From Rhizobium rosettiformans W3 (lineage in GTDB: Bacteria; Pseudomonadota; Alphaproteobacteria; Rhizobiales; Rhizobiaceae): a stretch of DNA of 64,000 nucleotides. The position numbers and the translations under genes are program-made. Below, piece by piece: positions 9,475 to 17,158 of the stretch; position 1 is the first letter of the stretch, and every line of letters starts with the position of its first letter. The stretch covers positions 62,001 to 126,000 of the forward strand of contig NZ_STGU01000004.1 in assembly GCF_004912135.1 (NCBI RefSeq), in the 5' to 3' direction. The notes under the pieces were generated by a model that ran no database searches, was not told the DNA's origin, and worked only from the letters and a program-made list of their open reading frames with translations.

Positions 9475-10040
9475 GCCCGCTCCTCCAACGCTGCGCGCAG
9501 CTTTGCGAAAGCGAGGCGGATGCGCGACTTGACGGTTCCCATGGGCAGACCGAGTTCGGCTGCAATCGTGCTATGGGATGCTTCTCTGTAGAATGACATT
9601 TTGAGGAGTTCGAGCTGTTCGGGTGGTAAGGTTTCCATGGCGCGGCGAAGACGGTCTGCCTCCTGCCTGCCTTCGAATTCGACATCGGCCGGCGGCACGT
9701 CGTCTGGCACGAATGCCGGGTCGGACGGGTCGAAGGCCGGGCGCCTTTCGCGACGAAACGCGTCGATGCGCTGATTGCGAGCGATGGTGAAGATCCAGCT
9801 GGAGACATTCCCGCGCGTCGGGTCGAATTGCTCCGCCTTGTTCCAGACGGCGAGCATGGTCTCCTGCATCAACTCTTCGGCCGCCTGCCCATCGCGGGCG
9901 AGCTTGGCCATGTATGCACGCACCTTGGGGCCGTAGTATTTGAAGAGCTCTTCGAAGGCTTCGATATCGCGATCACGGCCGACGGCGGCCAGCAATTGCG
10001 AGAGATTTCGCTGGTCCAGTTCTTTCACAGACTCGGTCAT
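9471..10040 (-). CDS. rpoE: ECF sigma factor, RpoE/ECF11-like
   Basis: Protein of 189 residues with only sigma regions 2 and 4. Region 2 shows AEELMQETMLAVWNKAEQFDP and SWIFTIARNQRIDAFRR (core binding and -10 recognition). Region 4 shows LPPEQLELLKMSFYREASHSTIAAELG and MGTVKSRIRLA (helix-turn-helix for -35). The ATG at 10040 is preferred over a longer frame because the predicted promoter places transcription start near 10148. It directs RNA polymerase to a small stress regulon and is held by the ChrR-like protein next to it. It is distinct from the EcfG general stress factor, judging by its partner. Confidence 0.9.
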   Translation of the reverse strand: MTESVKELDQRNLSQLLAAVGRDRDIEAFEELFKYYGPKVRAYMAKLARDGQAAEELMQETMLAVWNKAEQFDPTRGNVSSWIFTIARNQRIDAFRRERRPAFDPSDPAFVPDDVPPADVEFEGRQEADRLRRAMETLPPEQLELLKMSFYREASHSTIAAELGLPMGTVKSRIRLAFAKLRAALEERA

Positions 10041-10153
10041 CGATACGCTTTTTTTCCCTCGTTTGAGCGGCGCAACGACCTGTTGCCGCGCTATCCGCCC
10101 GGGGTCATTCTGGCACGCATCTGCCGAGATGTGTATCGCGTTCATCATGAAGC

Positions 10154-10183
10154 CGTTTACGCCGCCTCACTTCTGCTGGATCA
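10154..10183 (-). promoter_or_regulatory. Predicted ECF promoter of the sigma/anti-sigma operon
   Basis: Read on the minus strand: TGATCC (10183-10178), an 18-base spacer, then TAAACG (10159-10154). This fits the TGATCC-N18-TAA pattern known for RpoE (ECF11) promoters in Rhodobacter and would give autoregulation, with transcription starting near 10147 and a leader of about 107 bases. The motif is seen; its activity is inferred. Confidence 0.75.
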
Positions 10184-10209
10184 CTGCACGTGAATTTATT
10201 CGTGCTGAT

Positions 10210-10239
10210 CGATCCATTGCGAAAAACCGTGCGTAATCA
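10210..10239 (+). promoter_or_regulatory. Predicted ECF promoter of the FAD oxidoreductase-DUF1365-CFA operon
   Basis: CGATCC (10210-10215), an 18-base spacer and TAATCA (10234-10239) match the same pattern as the divergent sigma operon promoter, with one mismatch in the -35 hexamer. The predicted start near 10246 lies 34 bases before the oxidoreductase ATG. The two promoters share GATCC-N18-TAA in the same 240-base intergenic region. Confidence 0.72.
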
Positions 10240-10279
10240 TGGCATATGCATCAGCGACACGATTGGCAAAGGGCGGGTA

Positions 10280-11638
10280 ATGAGCACTGGTATCACGAAG
10301 GCCGCATCCGGCGGTAAACGCAGGATCGCGGTCATCGGTTCGGGAATTTCGGGTCTGTCCTGCGCCTGGCTCCTGTCGAAGAGCACCGATGTCGTTCTCT
10401 ACGAAACCGAGAACCGGCCCGGCGGTCATTCCAACACCGTGCTCGCGCCGGGTGCGAAGAAGCACATTCCGGTCGACACCGGGTTCATCGTCTATAACGA
10501 CCGCAACTACCCCAATCTGGTGAAGCTGTTCGAACATCTCGATGTGCCGACGCTTGCCTCGAACATGTCCTTTGCCGCGTCACTGGGGTCAGGGGCCTTT
10601 GAATACTCCGGCTCCGGTCTTTCCGGGCTCCTAGGCCAGAGGTCGAACATTTTGCGTCCGCGCTTCTGGCGAATGGTGAAAGACATCCTTCGCTTCTACA
10701 AGGAAGCTCCCGGTCTGCTCGAGCGCCCGGAACTAGAAGGCGTCTCCCTCGGCGACTATCTGGCATCGGCCGACTATGCGCCATCCTTCGTGGACGATCA
10801 TCTGCTTCCGATGGGCGCTGCCATCTGGTCGACGACCGCCTCGGAAATGCGGCTTTATCCCCTGCACGCTTTCATTCGGTTTTTCGCCAATCACGGGTTG
10901 CTGGTCCTGAAGAACCGCCCGCAGTGGCGAACGGTCAAGGGCGGCAGCCGCGAATATGTCGCGCGGATTCTCGCGGATTTCACCGGAGAAGTTCGTCTTG
11001 GCACCGCGGTGACGGGTGTTCGCCGTGGCATTGCAGGCGTCGAAGTCACCGATATTCATGGCGCCGTGGAAGCCTTCGACGATGTCGTTCTCGCCACGCA
11101 TGCGAACCAGAGCATCGATCTCCTGGAGGATGCTGATCAGGACGAGATCGACGTGCTGGAATCCTTCCAGTACACGCCCAATCTGGCCGTCTTACACTCC
11201 GACGAAAATCTCATGCCGAAGCGCAAGGCTGTCTGGTCGAGCTGGAATTACGTCGCTGAAAAGCAGGGCGATGCCAGTGAAACCCTTTGCGTCACCTACT
11301 GGATGAACAAGCTGCAGTCGCTGGATCCGGCGACCCCTCTTTTCGTCACGCTCAATCCGTGCCGTCCGATCGATCCCGCAAAGATCATCCAGACCTTCAA
11401 CTACGAACATCCGCTCTTCGACGTTGCGGCCATCCGCGCCCAGCGCCGCATCTGGCGGCTTCAGGGCCGCCGCAACACGTGGTATTGCGGCGCCTATTTC
11501 GGCAGTGGCTTCCACGAGGATGGGCTGCAGGCGGGCCTTGCCGTAGCCGAAGCCCTGGGCGGCGTGCGCCGTCCCTGGTCGGTCGAAAACGAGTCCGGTC
11601 GCATCGTCATCAGCCGCCAACTCGAGGCGGCGGAATGA
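10280..11638 (+). CDS. FAD-dependent oxidoreductase, amine-oxidase-like (COG2907 type)
   Basis: Protein of 452 residues. The N-terminal dinucleotide-binding fold is plain (IAVIGSGISGLSCAWLL, then YETENRPGGHSNT), and HIPVDTGFIVYNDRNYPNL follows, a hallmark of this flavoprotein group. Family members sit beside DUF1365 and cyclopropane-synthase-like genes, and in alphaproteobacteria some act on phospholipid fatty acyl chains. The ATG at 10280 is chosen because the predicted ECF promoter would start transcription near 10246, excluding the longer frame from 10190. Its stop overlaps the next start (ATGA). The substrate is probably a membrane lipid chain, by inference. Confidence 0.85.
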   Translation: MSTGITKAASGGKRRIAVIGSGISGLSCAWLLSKSTDVVLYETENRPGGHSNTVLAPGAKKHIPVDTGFIVYNDRNYPNLVKLFEHLDVPTLASNMSFAASLGSGAFEYSGSGLSGLLGQRSNILRPRFWRMVKDILRFYKEAPGLLERPELEGVSLGDYLASADYAPSFVDDHLLPMGAAIWSTTASEMRLYPLHAFIRFFANHGLLVLKNRPQWRTVKGGSREYVARILADFTGEVRLGTAVTGVRRGIAGVEVTDIHGAVEAFDDVVLATHANQSIDLLEDADQDEIDVLESFQYTPNLAVLHSDENLMPKRKAVWSSWNYVAEKQGDASETLCVTYWMNKLQSLDPATPLFVTLNPCRPIDPAKIIQTFNYEHPLFDVAAIRAQRRIWRLQGRRNTWYCGAYFGSGFHEDGLQAGLAVAEALGGVRRPWSVENESGRIVISRQLEAAE

Positions 11639-12432
11639 CATTGCGCTCCGCCATCTATGCCGGGCATGTGCTGCATGTCCGCAGCCGACCCAAGAAACAC
11701 AGCCTCCGCTACAGTGTCTTCTCGCTGCTGATCGATCTCGACGAGATCGAAGAGCTGAACGAACGCATGCGCCTCTTCGGCTATAACAAGGGCGCTCTCT
11801 ACTCGGTCCACGACGCAGACCATGGGAACGGTCGTAAAGGGGACCTGCGCAACTGGGTCCACGACCGTTTGAGCGCCGCAGGTCTGGAGGGTGACGGCTG
11901 GAAGATCCGCATGCTCTGCTATCCCAGGATCTTCGGCTATGTTTTCAACCCGCTCACCGTCTACTTCTGCTACCGCGCCGAGGGTGGTCTCGCGGCGGTT
12001 CTCTACGAAGTGTGCAATACGTTCAACGAGCGCCACACCTACGTTATCCCGGTCGAAGGAGAGACGGCGGGCGAGATCCTGCGCCATCGCTGCGCCAAGG
12101 AAATGTATGTCTCGCCCTTCATGCCGATGAACTGCGAATACAATTTCCGCATCAGCCCGCCGGATGAAAACGTCGCCATCAACATCGGCGAAAGCGACCC
12201 CGACGGGCCGCTCCTCTTCGCCAGCTTTTCGGGCGCACGGCGCCCGTTGTCGGATACCGGCCTATTGATCATGCTGCTGAAATATCCCTTGATGACGCTC
12301 AAGGTGATGGGGGGCATTCACTGGGAGGCGCTGAAGCTCTGGTGGAAGGGCGTGCCTGTCTATCGACACAAGCCCGCAGCATCGAAAATTGCGTCCACGA
12401 TCGTTGTGCAGAATGGGATGAACAAGTCATGA
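11635..12432 (+). CDS. DUF1365 family protein
   Basis: Protein of 265 residues belonging to the DUF1365 family (COG3496): it opens with IYAGHVLHVRSRPKKHSLRY and contains YPRIFGYVFNPLTVYFCY, the conserved core. No metal or cofactor motif of known role is visible. Homologues lie almost always between the flavoprotein and the CFA-like methyltransferase, as here, so a shared role in modifying membrane fatty acids is likely. Both ends overlap neighbours by 4 bases (11635-11638 and 12429-12432), giving strong translational coupling. Confidence 0.87.
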   Translation: MTLRSAIYAGHVLHVRSRPKKHSLRYSVFSLLIDLDEIEELNERMRLFGYNKGALYSVHDADHGNGRKGDLRNWVHDRLSAAGLEGDGWKIRMLCYPRIFGYVFNPLTVYFCYRAEGGLAAVLYEVCNTFNERHTYVIPVEGETAGEILRHRCAKEMYVSPFMPMNCEYNFRISPPDENVAINIGESDPDGPLLFASFSGARRPLSDTGLLIMLLKYPLMTLKVMGGIHWEALKLWWKGVPVYRHKPAASKIASTIVVQNGMNKS

Positions 12433-13646
12433 GTCATGCTGAACAGGAAATGCACCCTGTCGTTAGCCCTCTCACATTCTGGCAGCGTATGATGTGCCGC
12501 TGGGCCGATCGCATTGCCGTCGGTCGCCTGACCCTGCAGTTCGAAGGCTATGGCGAACACGTGGCGATCGGAGCCACACCCGGTCCCAATGCCGTCCTTT
12601 GCGTTCGCAATGCGAGCCCGGTTGTGCGCATCCTCACAAGCGGCACCCTTGGCTTCGCCTCGTCGTTTATCGATGGCGATCTGGATTCTCCCGATATCGG
12701 CGCGGTGCTGGAGCTTGCGCTGGCAAACGAGCCCCAGCTCGGTCGGGTGCTGGCATCCTCGTCGATCTTCAAGACGCTGGCCCGCCTGCGGCACAAGTTA
12801 CGCCGCAACTCGAAAAAGGGCAGCCGCCGGAATATCGCCTATCACTACGACCTCGGTAATGCCTTCTATGGCCTCTGGCTCGACCAGACGATGACCTATT
12901 CTTCCGCGCTCTACAGCGCGCCGGGCATGACGCTTGCCGATGCGCAGGAGGCAAAATATGCCCGCATCGTCGAGGAGTTGCAGATCGGCCCGGACGATCA
13001 TGTCCTGGAGATCGGCTGCGGCTGGGGTGGCTTTGCCGAGCACGCGATCCGCAAGACCGGTTGCCGGGTCACTGGCCTCACACTCTCCACCGAACAGGCG
13101 AAATTCGCGCGCGACCGCCTCGAGAAGGCAGGCTTCGCCGACCGGGTGGATATCCGCCTGGAGGATTATCGTGACTGCCGCGGGCACTACGACAAGATCG
13201 TCTCGATCGAGATGTTCGAGGCTGTGGGTGAGGAAAACTGGCCGATCTACTTCAAGGCCGTTCAGGAGCGGCTGGTAAAGGGCGGCAAGGCGCTGATCCA
13301 GACGATCACCATCGACGAGAGCCGCTTCGATTATTATCGCCGCAGCGCGGATTTCATCCAGACCTATATTTTCCCGGGTGGCATGCTACCGTCCGTCACG
13401 GTCTTCGAACGGGACGCGAAAGCTGCCGGTCTGGAGATCGGCGACCGTTTCCGCTTCGGCCGCGATTATGATCGCACCCTGATCGCCTGGGACCACGCCT
13501 TCACTGCCAACTGGCAGAAGATCGAGCCCTTGGGCTTTGACCGCCGCTTCTACCGCATGTGGCGGCTCTATCTGCACTACTGCGCGGTCGGCTTCCGTTT
13601 CGGACGCATCGACGTCGTACAGTTCAGGCTGGACAAGCCAGCCTGA
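12429..13646 (+). CDS. Cyclopropane-fatty-acid-synthase-family SAM methyltransferase
   Basis: Protein of 405 residues, normal for CFA synthases. It has YHYDLGN, the SAM loop LEIGCGWGG (193-201), EMFEAVG with Glu264, YIFPGGMLPS and DYDRT with Tyr347. Two residues that bind bicarbonate in the E. coli enzyme appear replaced: Ser159 (TYSSALY) where E. coli has Cys139, and Gln291 (LIQTI) where E. coli has His266. It therefore may add a methyl or methylene group to unsaturated phospholipid chains with altered chemistry. It is last in an overlapping three-gene operon under the predicted ECF promoter. I do not call it cfa for this reason. Confidence 0.88.
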   Translation: MSHAEQEMHPVVSPLTFWQRMMCRWADRIAVGRLTLQFEGYGEHVAIGATPGPNAVLCVRNASPVVRILTSGTLGFASSFIDGDLDSPDIGAVLELALANEPQLGRVLASSSIFKTLARLRHKLRRNSKKGSRRNIAYHYDLGNAFYGLWLDQTMTYSSALYSAPGMTLADAQEAKYARIVEELQIGPDDHVLEIGCGWGGFAEHAIRKTGCRVTGLTLSTEQAKFARDRLEKAGFADRVDIRLEDYRDCRGHYDKIVSIEMFEAVGEENWPIYFKAVQERLVKGGKALIQTITIDESRFDYYRRSADFIQTYIFPGGMLPSVTVFERDAKAAGLEIGDRFRFGRDYDRTLIAWDHAFTANWQKIEPLGFDRRFYRMWRLYLHYCAVGFRFGRIDVVQFRLDKPA

Positions 13647-13661
13647 ACAATTCTCTCATTT
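13622..13661 (+). terminator. Terminator hairpin overlapping the end of the CFA-like gene
   Basis: A perfect 11-base inverted repeat (GTTCAGGCTGG at 13622-13632, loop ACAAG, CCAGCCTGAAC at 13638-13648) spans the stop codon and is followed by AATTCTCTCATTT. The stem is strong and the U tract moderate. It lies between convergent genes and can end the lipid operon. Confidence 0.65.
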
Positions 13662-13689
13662 CAGGAATGCGCCACGGGCCGATGAACGG

Positions 13690-14433
13690 TCAGCGGAGCA
13701 TCTTGCGCGTGAGAGCGAAGCGGAGCGAGTGGGGCAGGGCGTGCAGAAGCCGGATGGCAACCGCCATCTTCCAAGGGAAGATGATCTCGAATTTGCCCTT
13801 CGCCAGCCCCTTGGCGATCGTGTCTGCCGCTTCTTCCGACGAGACGAGGAAAGGCATCGGGAAGTCGTTCTTCTTGGTCAACGGCGTGTCGACGAAGCCT
13901 GGATTGATGATGGTGATCTTCACCCCGGACCGTTCGAGCTCCGGATAAAGCGCTTCGCACATCACGTTGAGAGCGGCCTTGGTCGCTCCATAGGTTGCCG
14001 CGCCGGGAAGGCCAACATAGCCGGAGACCGAGGCCACCACCGCAATATGGCCGCTGCGCCGCGCCGTCATCGCGGGCATGACGGTTTCGAGGCATGACGC
14101 CGTGCCGAGCACGTTGAGCTCGAACATCTGCCGGGTGCGTGCGCTGTCGAAATCCTTCGCGTAGTCGCGCGTATAGGACCCGGCTGCGAAAACGGCGAGA
14201 TCCACCGGTCCCATGTCGCTTTCGACCGCGGCGAAGACCTGCTTCACGGCCGCGGGGTCCGTCACGTCGAGAGGATAGACACCGATCTTGCCGGGATGGC
14301 TCGAAGCGAGTTCGGCAAGGGCATCTGCGCTCCGCGCACTGACCGCGACCCGGTATCCATCTCGCAGCAGACGCTCTGCCAATGCTTTCCCGATGCCGGA
14401 GCTTGCCCCGGTAATCCATGCGATTTTGGTCAT
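13690..14433 (-). CDS. Short-chain dehydrogenase/reductase
   Basis: Classical SDR of 247 residues: TGASSGIG cofactor loop near residue 8, NVLG, the active-site Ser-Tyr-Lys set (ASVSGY and YGATK) and NPGFVDTP. It probably reduces a carbonyl or oxidises an alcohol with NAD(P). SDR genes of this kind often accompany the flavoprotein-DUF1365-CFA trio, and this one converges on that operon with a 43-base gap. No convincing ECF promoter precedes it; it follows the phosphohexomutase on the same strand by 52 bases. The substrate cannot be read from sequence. Confidence 0.88.
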   Translation of the reverse strand: MTKIAWITGASSGIGKALAERLLRDGYRVAVSARSADALAELASSHPGKIGVYPLDVTDPAAVKQVFAAVESDMGPVDLAVFAAGSYTRDYAKDFDSARTRQMFELNVLGTASCLETVMPAMTARRSGHIAVVASVSGYVGLPGAATYGATKAALNVMCEALYPELERSGVKITIINPGFVDTPLTKKNDFPMPFLVSSEEAADTIAKGLAKGKFEIIFPWKMAVAIRLLHALPHSLRFALTRKMLR

Positions 14434-14485
14434 GATATCCTCTTGTTTTCTATCATGACCAATACGCTGCCAAATCAGACCCGGT

Positions 14486-15910
14486 TTATGCGGACCACGC
14501 GCGCAGGAGGGAAAGCCCCTGTTTCAGAAGCGATTCGGCCTTGTCCTTGTCGGCCGCTTCGACATAGCAGCGCATCTCCGGCGCATTGCCGGAGGGGCGG
14601 AAATGGATGACACGGCCATCGCTCAACGTCACCCTCAGCCCGTCGATCTCGCTGACGCTTTGCACTGTCCCGAGCGGGGCAAGGAAGCCATCCAGCGCCT
14701 CGCGCGATCCATTGAGTTCGGCCATCAGCGCCGTGCTGCGCTCGCTTGCATAGTTTTCCAGGCGGTCGCTGAGCGCCATGGGCAGACTGAAGTCATCAAC
14801 GAGCGCCGAAAGCGACACGCCTCTCTGCGCTGCCGTCCCAAGTGCGGCAAGTGCCGGCAGAAAACTGTCTCGCGTCGGAAGCGCGGCAATTTTCTTGCCG
14901 GAAATCTCGAGGTCCGATCCCAGCATCAGGCCGCCGTTTGCCTCGAAACCGATCACGCCCTGTTTCCCATCGGTTAGCGCTTCCTCCATCGCCGCGATGA
15001 CGAAGGGTGAGCCAACACGGGTGCGATGAACGGTGAAACTGCCGTCCTGCTCGAGCCCCGAATTCGAAGTCACGGGTGTCGCAACCACGCCGGCCTTGAG
15101 GAACCGGGCGGCGATGAGACCGAGGAGGTCGCCGCGCAGCGGCGTCCCCCGTTCATCGGCCACCAGCGGTCGGTCGCCATCGCCATCGGTGGAAAGAAGG
15201 GCATCCAGCGCCAGTTTGTCCGCCCAGCGGGCGAGCTGCGAAACGGTATCCGGCGAGACGGCTTCGGTATCCACGGGGATGAACTGCTCAGAACGTCCGA
15301 GCGGAAAGACGGTCGCACCGCAATGCTCGAAGACCGTGACCAGCATGTCCCGGGCGACGGAGCTGTGCTGGTAGATGCCGATCCGTTTACCTTTGAGAGC
15401 GTCGGCCGGAAGGATGCCGAAATTGCGGTCCACGAAAAGTTTGGTCGCCTCGGCTTCGCGGTTTTCCGCTGACCCAGCCTCGACCCTGTTGGCTTCGGCA
15501 TCGTCGGCAAGTTCGCGCGCGAGGCGCGTGATGGCCTCTTCGTCGCTCTTGTTGACTTCGCCGTCGGGGCGATAGAACTTGATGCCGTTGCGGTCTGCAG
15601 GGATATGCGATCCCGTCACCATGATACCCGCCGCGCCGATCGACGCACCATAAAGGGCAAGAGCAGGCGTCGGGATCGTGCCGCAATCGATCGGCTGAAG
15701 GCCGAGGCGCTTGATCGCAGCCATGATGGTGCCGGCAATCTCCGGGCTGGATGGGCGGAAGTCGCGGGCAATGACCACAGGCGATCCGGGCTGCAGAGCG
15801 CCGCTGTCCAGCATGTGGCGGGCGAAGGCGGTAGAGTACAGCGCAGATACGGAGCCGACCAGATCCGTCGACAATCCTCTCAAGCCACTCGTTCCAAACT
15901 TCACCGACAT
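14486..15910 (-). CDS. Phosphomannomutase/phosphoglucomutase family protein
   Basis: Protein of 474 residues, alpha-D-phosphohexomutase superfamily. The four hallmark loops are present: the phosphoserine loop TGSHIP, the metal loop DGDGDR, the sugar loop GFEANGG and the phosphate loop RPSGNAPEMR. It interconverts hexose 1- and 6-phosphates, probably mannose or glucose, supplying surface polysaccharide precursors; rhizobial relatives include NoeK. The start at 15910 follows GGAGG on the minus strand with ideal spacing. Substrate preference is uncertain from sequence alone. Confidence 0.88.
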   Translation of the reverse strand: MSVKFGTSGLRGLSTDLVGSVSALYSTAFARHMLDSGALQPGSPVVIARDFRPSSPEIAGTIMAAIKRLGLQPIDCGTIPTPALALYGASIGAAGIMVTGSHIPADRNGIKFYRPDGEVNKSDEEAITRLARELADDAEANRVEAGSAENREAEATKLFVDRNFGILPADALKGKRIGIYQHSSVARDMLVTVFEHCGATVFPLGRSEQFIPVDTEAVSPDTVSQLARWADKLALDALLSTDGDGDRPLVADERGTPLRGDLLGLIAARFLKAGVVATPVTSNSGLEQDGSFTVHRTRVGSPFVIAAMEEALTDGKQGVIGFEANGGLMLGSDLEISGKKIAALPTRDSFLPALAALGTAAQRGVSLSALVDDFSLPMALSDRLENYASERSTALMAELNGSREALDGFLAPLGTVQSVSEIDGLRVTLSDGRVIHFRPSGNAPEMRCYVEAADKDKAESLLKQGLSLLRAWSA

Positions 15911-16011
15911 GCAAGCCTCCTGATTATCCTTGATCAAAGGGCCTTATATGGGCCGACGTCCGCCTGCATCAAGCAGAAGCGTTCGTGGGGGAGTCGAGGA
16001 TAAAGGGGGCT

Positions 16012-16139
16012 AAAAATGCAAAGAGCCTGGCGCGGGAGGAGGATGCGCCAGGCTCTTAAACTTGATCGGCAATTGGGAGGAGGAGGAGTATTGCCGATCC
16101 TACCGAGCGGCACTGGGAGGAGGAGTGCGCCGCTTCGAT
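16012..16139 (-). ncRNA. Small RNA with three CCTCCTCCC-loop hairpins (cuckoo/ar14 type)
   Basis: On the minus strand three stem-loops follow one another. Hairpin 1 (16133-16107) has stem GCGGC..ACT with a 2-base bulge and loop CCTCCTCCC. Hairpin 2 (16099-16064) has a perfect 10-base stem GATCGGCAAT with loop ACTCCTCCTCCTCCCA. Hairpin 3 (16057-16021) has a perfect 13-base stem and loop ATCCTCCTCCC, and is followed by TGCATTTTT, a Rho-independent terminator. The exposed loops mimic the anti-Shine-Dalgarno end of 16S rRNA, as in the ar14/cuckoo sRNAs of alphaproteobacteria, and could block translation starts. Predicted length is about 128 nt from the promoter at 16146-16174. Confidence 0.85.
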
Positions 16140-16145
16140 GCTTTT

Positions 16146-16174
16146 GTTATATTCATATCGCTTTGACCTGCCAA
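16146..16174 (-). promoter_or_regulatory. Sigma-70 type promoter of the three-hairpin sRNA
   Basis: On the minus strand TTGGCA (16174-16169), a 17-base spacer and TATAAC (16151-16146) make a near-consensus housekeeping promoter. The start would be near 16139, just before the first hairpin. Confidence 0.75.
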
Positions 16175-16485
16175 TCATTGTTGTTGCAACGCAGCAGTGC
16201 GTTTGACGCATGGCTCGTTCGCTTTCGTGCCTTCGCGCTTTCCAATGAACCGAAAACATCCGCCTAAAGCCTTCGTTTTCGCGCGTTTCGGCGGGCCCCG
16301 AAGCGCGTTTGATCAGCATTTAATCAACTTGAGCCGCTGCCCGCGTTCTTTGCATGCATCCATCACAGGGCTGTGATCTCTGGCACCAGAAAGGGATAGT
16401 CGTTGCGGTTCCGCGGTCGCAGGTGGTCTTGCTGAAATCATTCGGCTATAGGGGCAGGAACGATCAGAGAGTGCCGGAGGCCGAG
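16175..16485. other. Intergenic region upstream of RNase D gene
   Basis: About 310 bases without a recognisable gene. It should hold the promoter of the RNase D gene; I see no clean -35/-10 pair and no strong hairpin. Possible short frames here have no ribosome site. Confidence 0.5.
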
Positions 16486-17109
16486 ATGAGCAAGATTCGC
16501 TACCACGAAGAAGATATCTCCGCCGAGGGCGCCGCCCGTTATACGGATGCAATCGCAATCGATACGGAAACGCTGGGTCTCGTCCCGCGCCGCGACCGGC
16601 TATGCGTGGTTCAGCTCTCGCCGGGCGACGGCACGGCAGATGTCATTCGCATCCGCGCCGGCCAGACCGAAGCCCCCAACCTTAGCGCCATGCTCGCTGA
16701 CGCCGGGCGGACGAAGATCTTTCATTATGGTCGCTTCGACATCGCCGTTCTCTTCCAGACCTTCGGCGTCACGACGGCGAACGTCTTCTGCACCAAGATC
16801 GCATCGCGATTGACGCGGACTTATACCGACAGACACGGGCTGAAGGACAATCTGAAGGAGATGCTGGAGATCGATATCTCCAAGGCGCAGCAGTCTTCAG
16901 ATTGGGCCGCCGAGACCTTGAGCCAGGCGCAGCTCGAATACGCAGCTTCCGATGTGCTTTACCTGCATGCCCTGCGCGACAAGCTCATGCATCGTCTCGT
17001 GCGGGATGGACGGCTGGAGTACGCCGAGGCCTGCTTCCAGTTCCTGCCCACCCGCGCGAAGCTGGATTTGCTGGGCTGGGAAGAGACCGACATCTTCGCC
17101 CATAGCTGA
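16486..17109 (+). CDS. Ribonuclease D-like 3'-5' exonuclease (catalytic domain only)
   Basis: Protein of 207 residues covering the DEDDy exonuclease domain: IDTETLGL (Exo I, Asp and Glu), HYGRFDIAVL (Exo II) and YAASDVLYL (Exo III with Tyr and Asp). E. coli RNase D is about 370 residues and carries HRDC domains that are absent here; short versions are common in rhizobia. It likely trims 3' ends of tRNA or other RNA. The ATG at 16486 follows GGAGG at 16477-16481; a longer frame upstream has no such site. Confidence 0.88.
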   Translation: MSKIRYHEEDISAEGAARYTDAIAIDTETLGLVPRRDRLCVVQLSPGDGTADVIRIRAGQTEAPNLSAMLADAGRTKIFHYGRFDIAVLFQTFGVTTANVFCTKIASRLTRTYTDRHGLKDNLKEMLEIDISKAQQSSDWAAETLSQAQLEYAASDVLYLHALRDKLMHRLVRDGRLEYAEACFQFLPTRAKLDLLGWEETDIFAHS

Positions 17110-17158
17110 GCCGGCGACGCCGCCACTCCTCTTATCAACTGTGACATGAGTTGACGCT

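Noticed and set aside
14434-14470. ECF promoter for the SDR gene (TGATTT-N18-ATAGAA on the minus strand)
   Set aside because: Both hexamers deviate from the GATCC and TAA seen at the two divergent promoters; too weak to claim.
16021-16133. Repeated GGGAGGAGGA units as a CRISPR or tandem-repeat array
   Set aside because: The units are loops of three different stems with unequal spacing and no spacers; an anti-Shine-Dalgarno sRNA on the minus strand fits.
16056-16319. Possible 87-aa protein overlapping the sRNA
   Set aside because: No ribosome site, and it would contain the promoter and hairpin loops of the sRNA; the RNA structure explains the sequence better.
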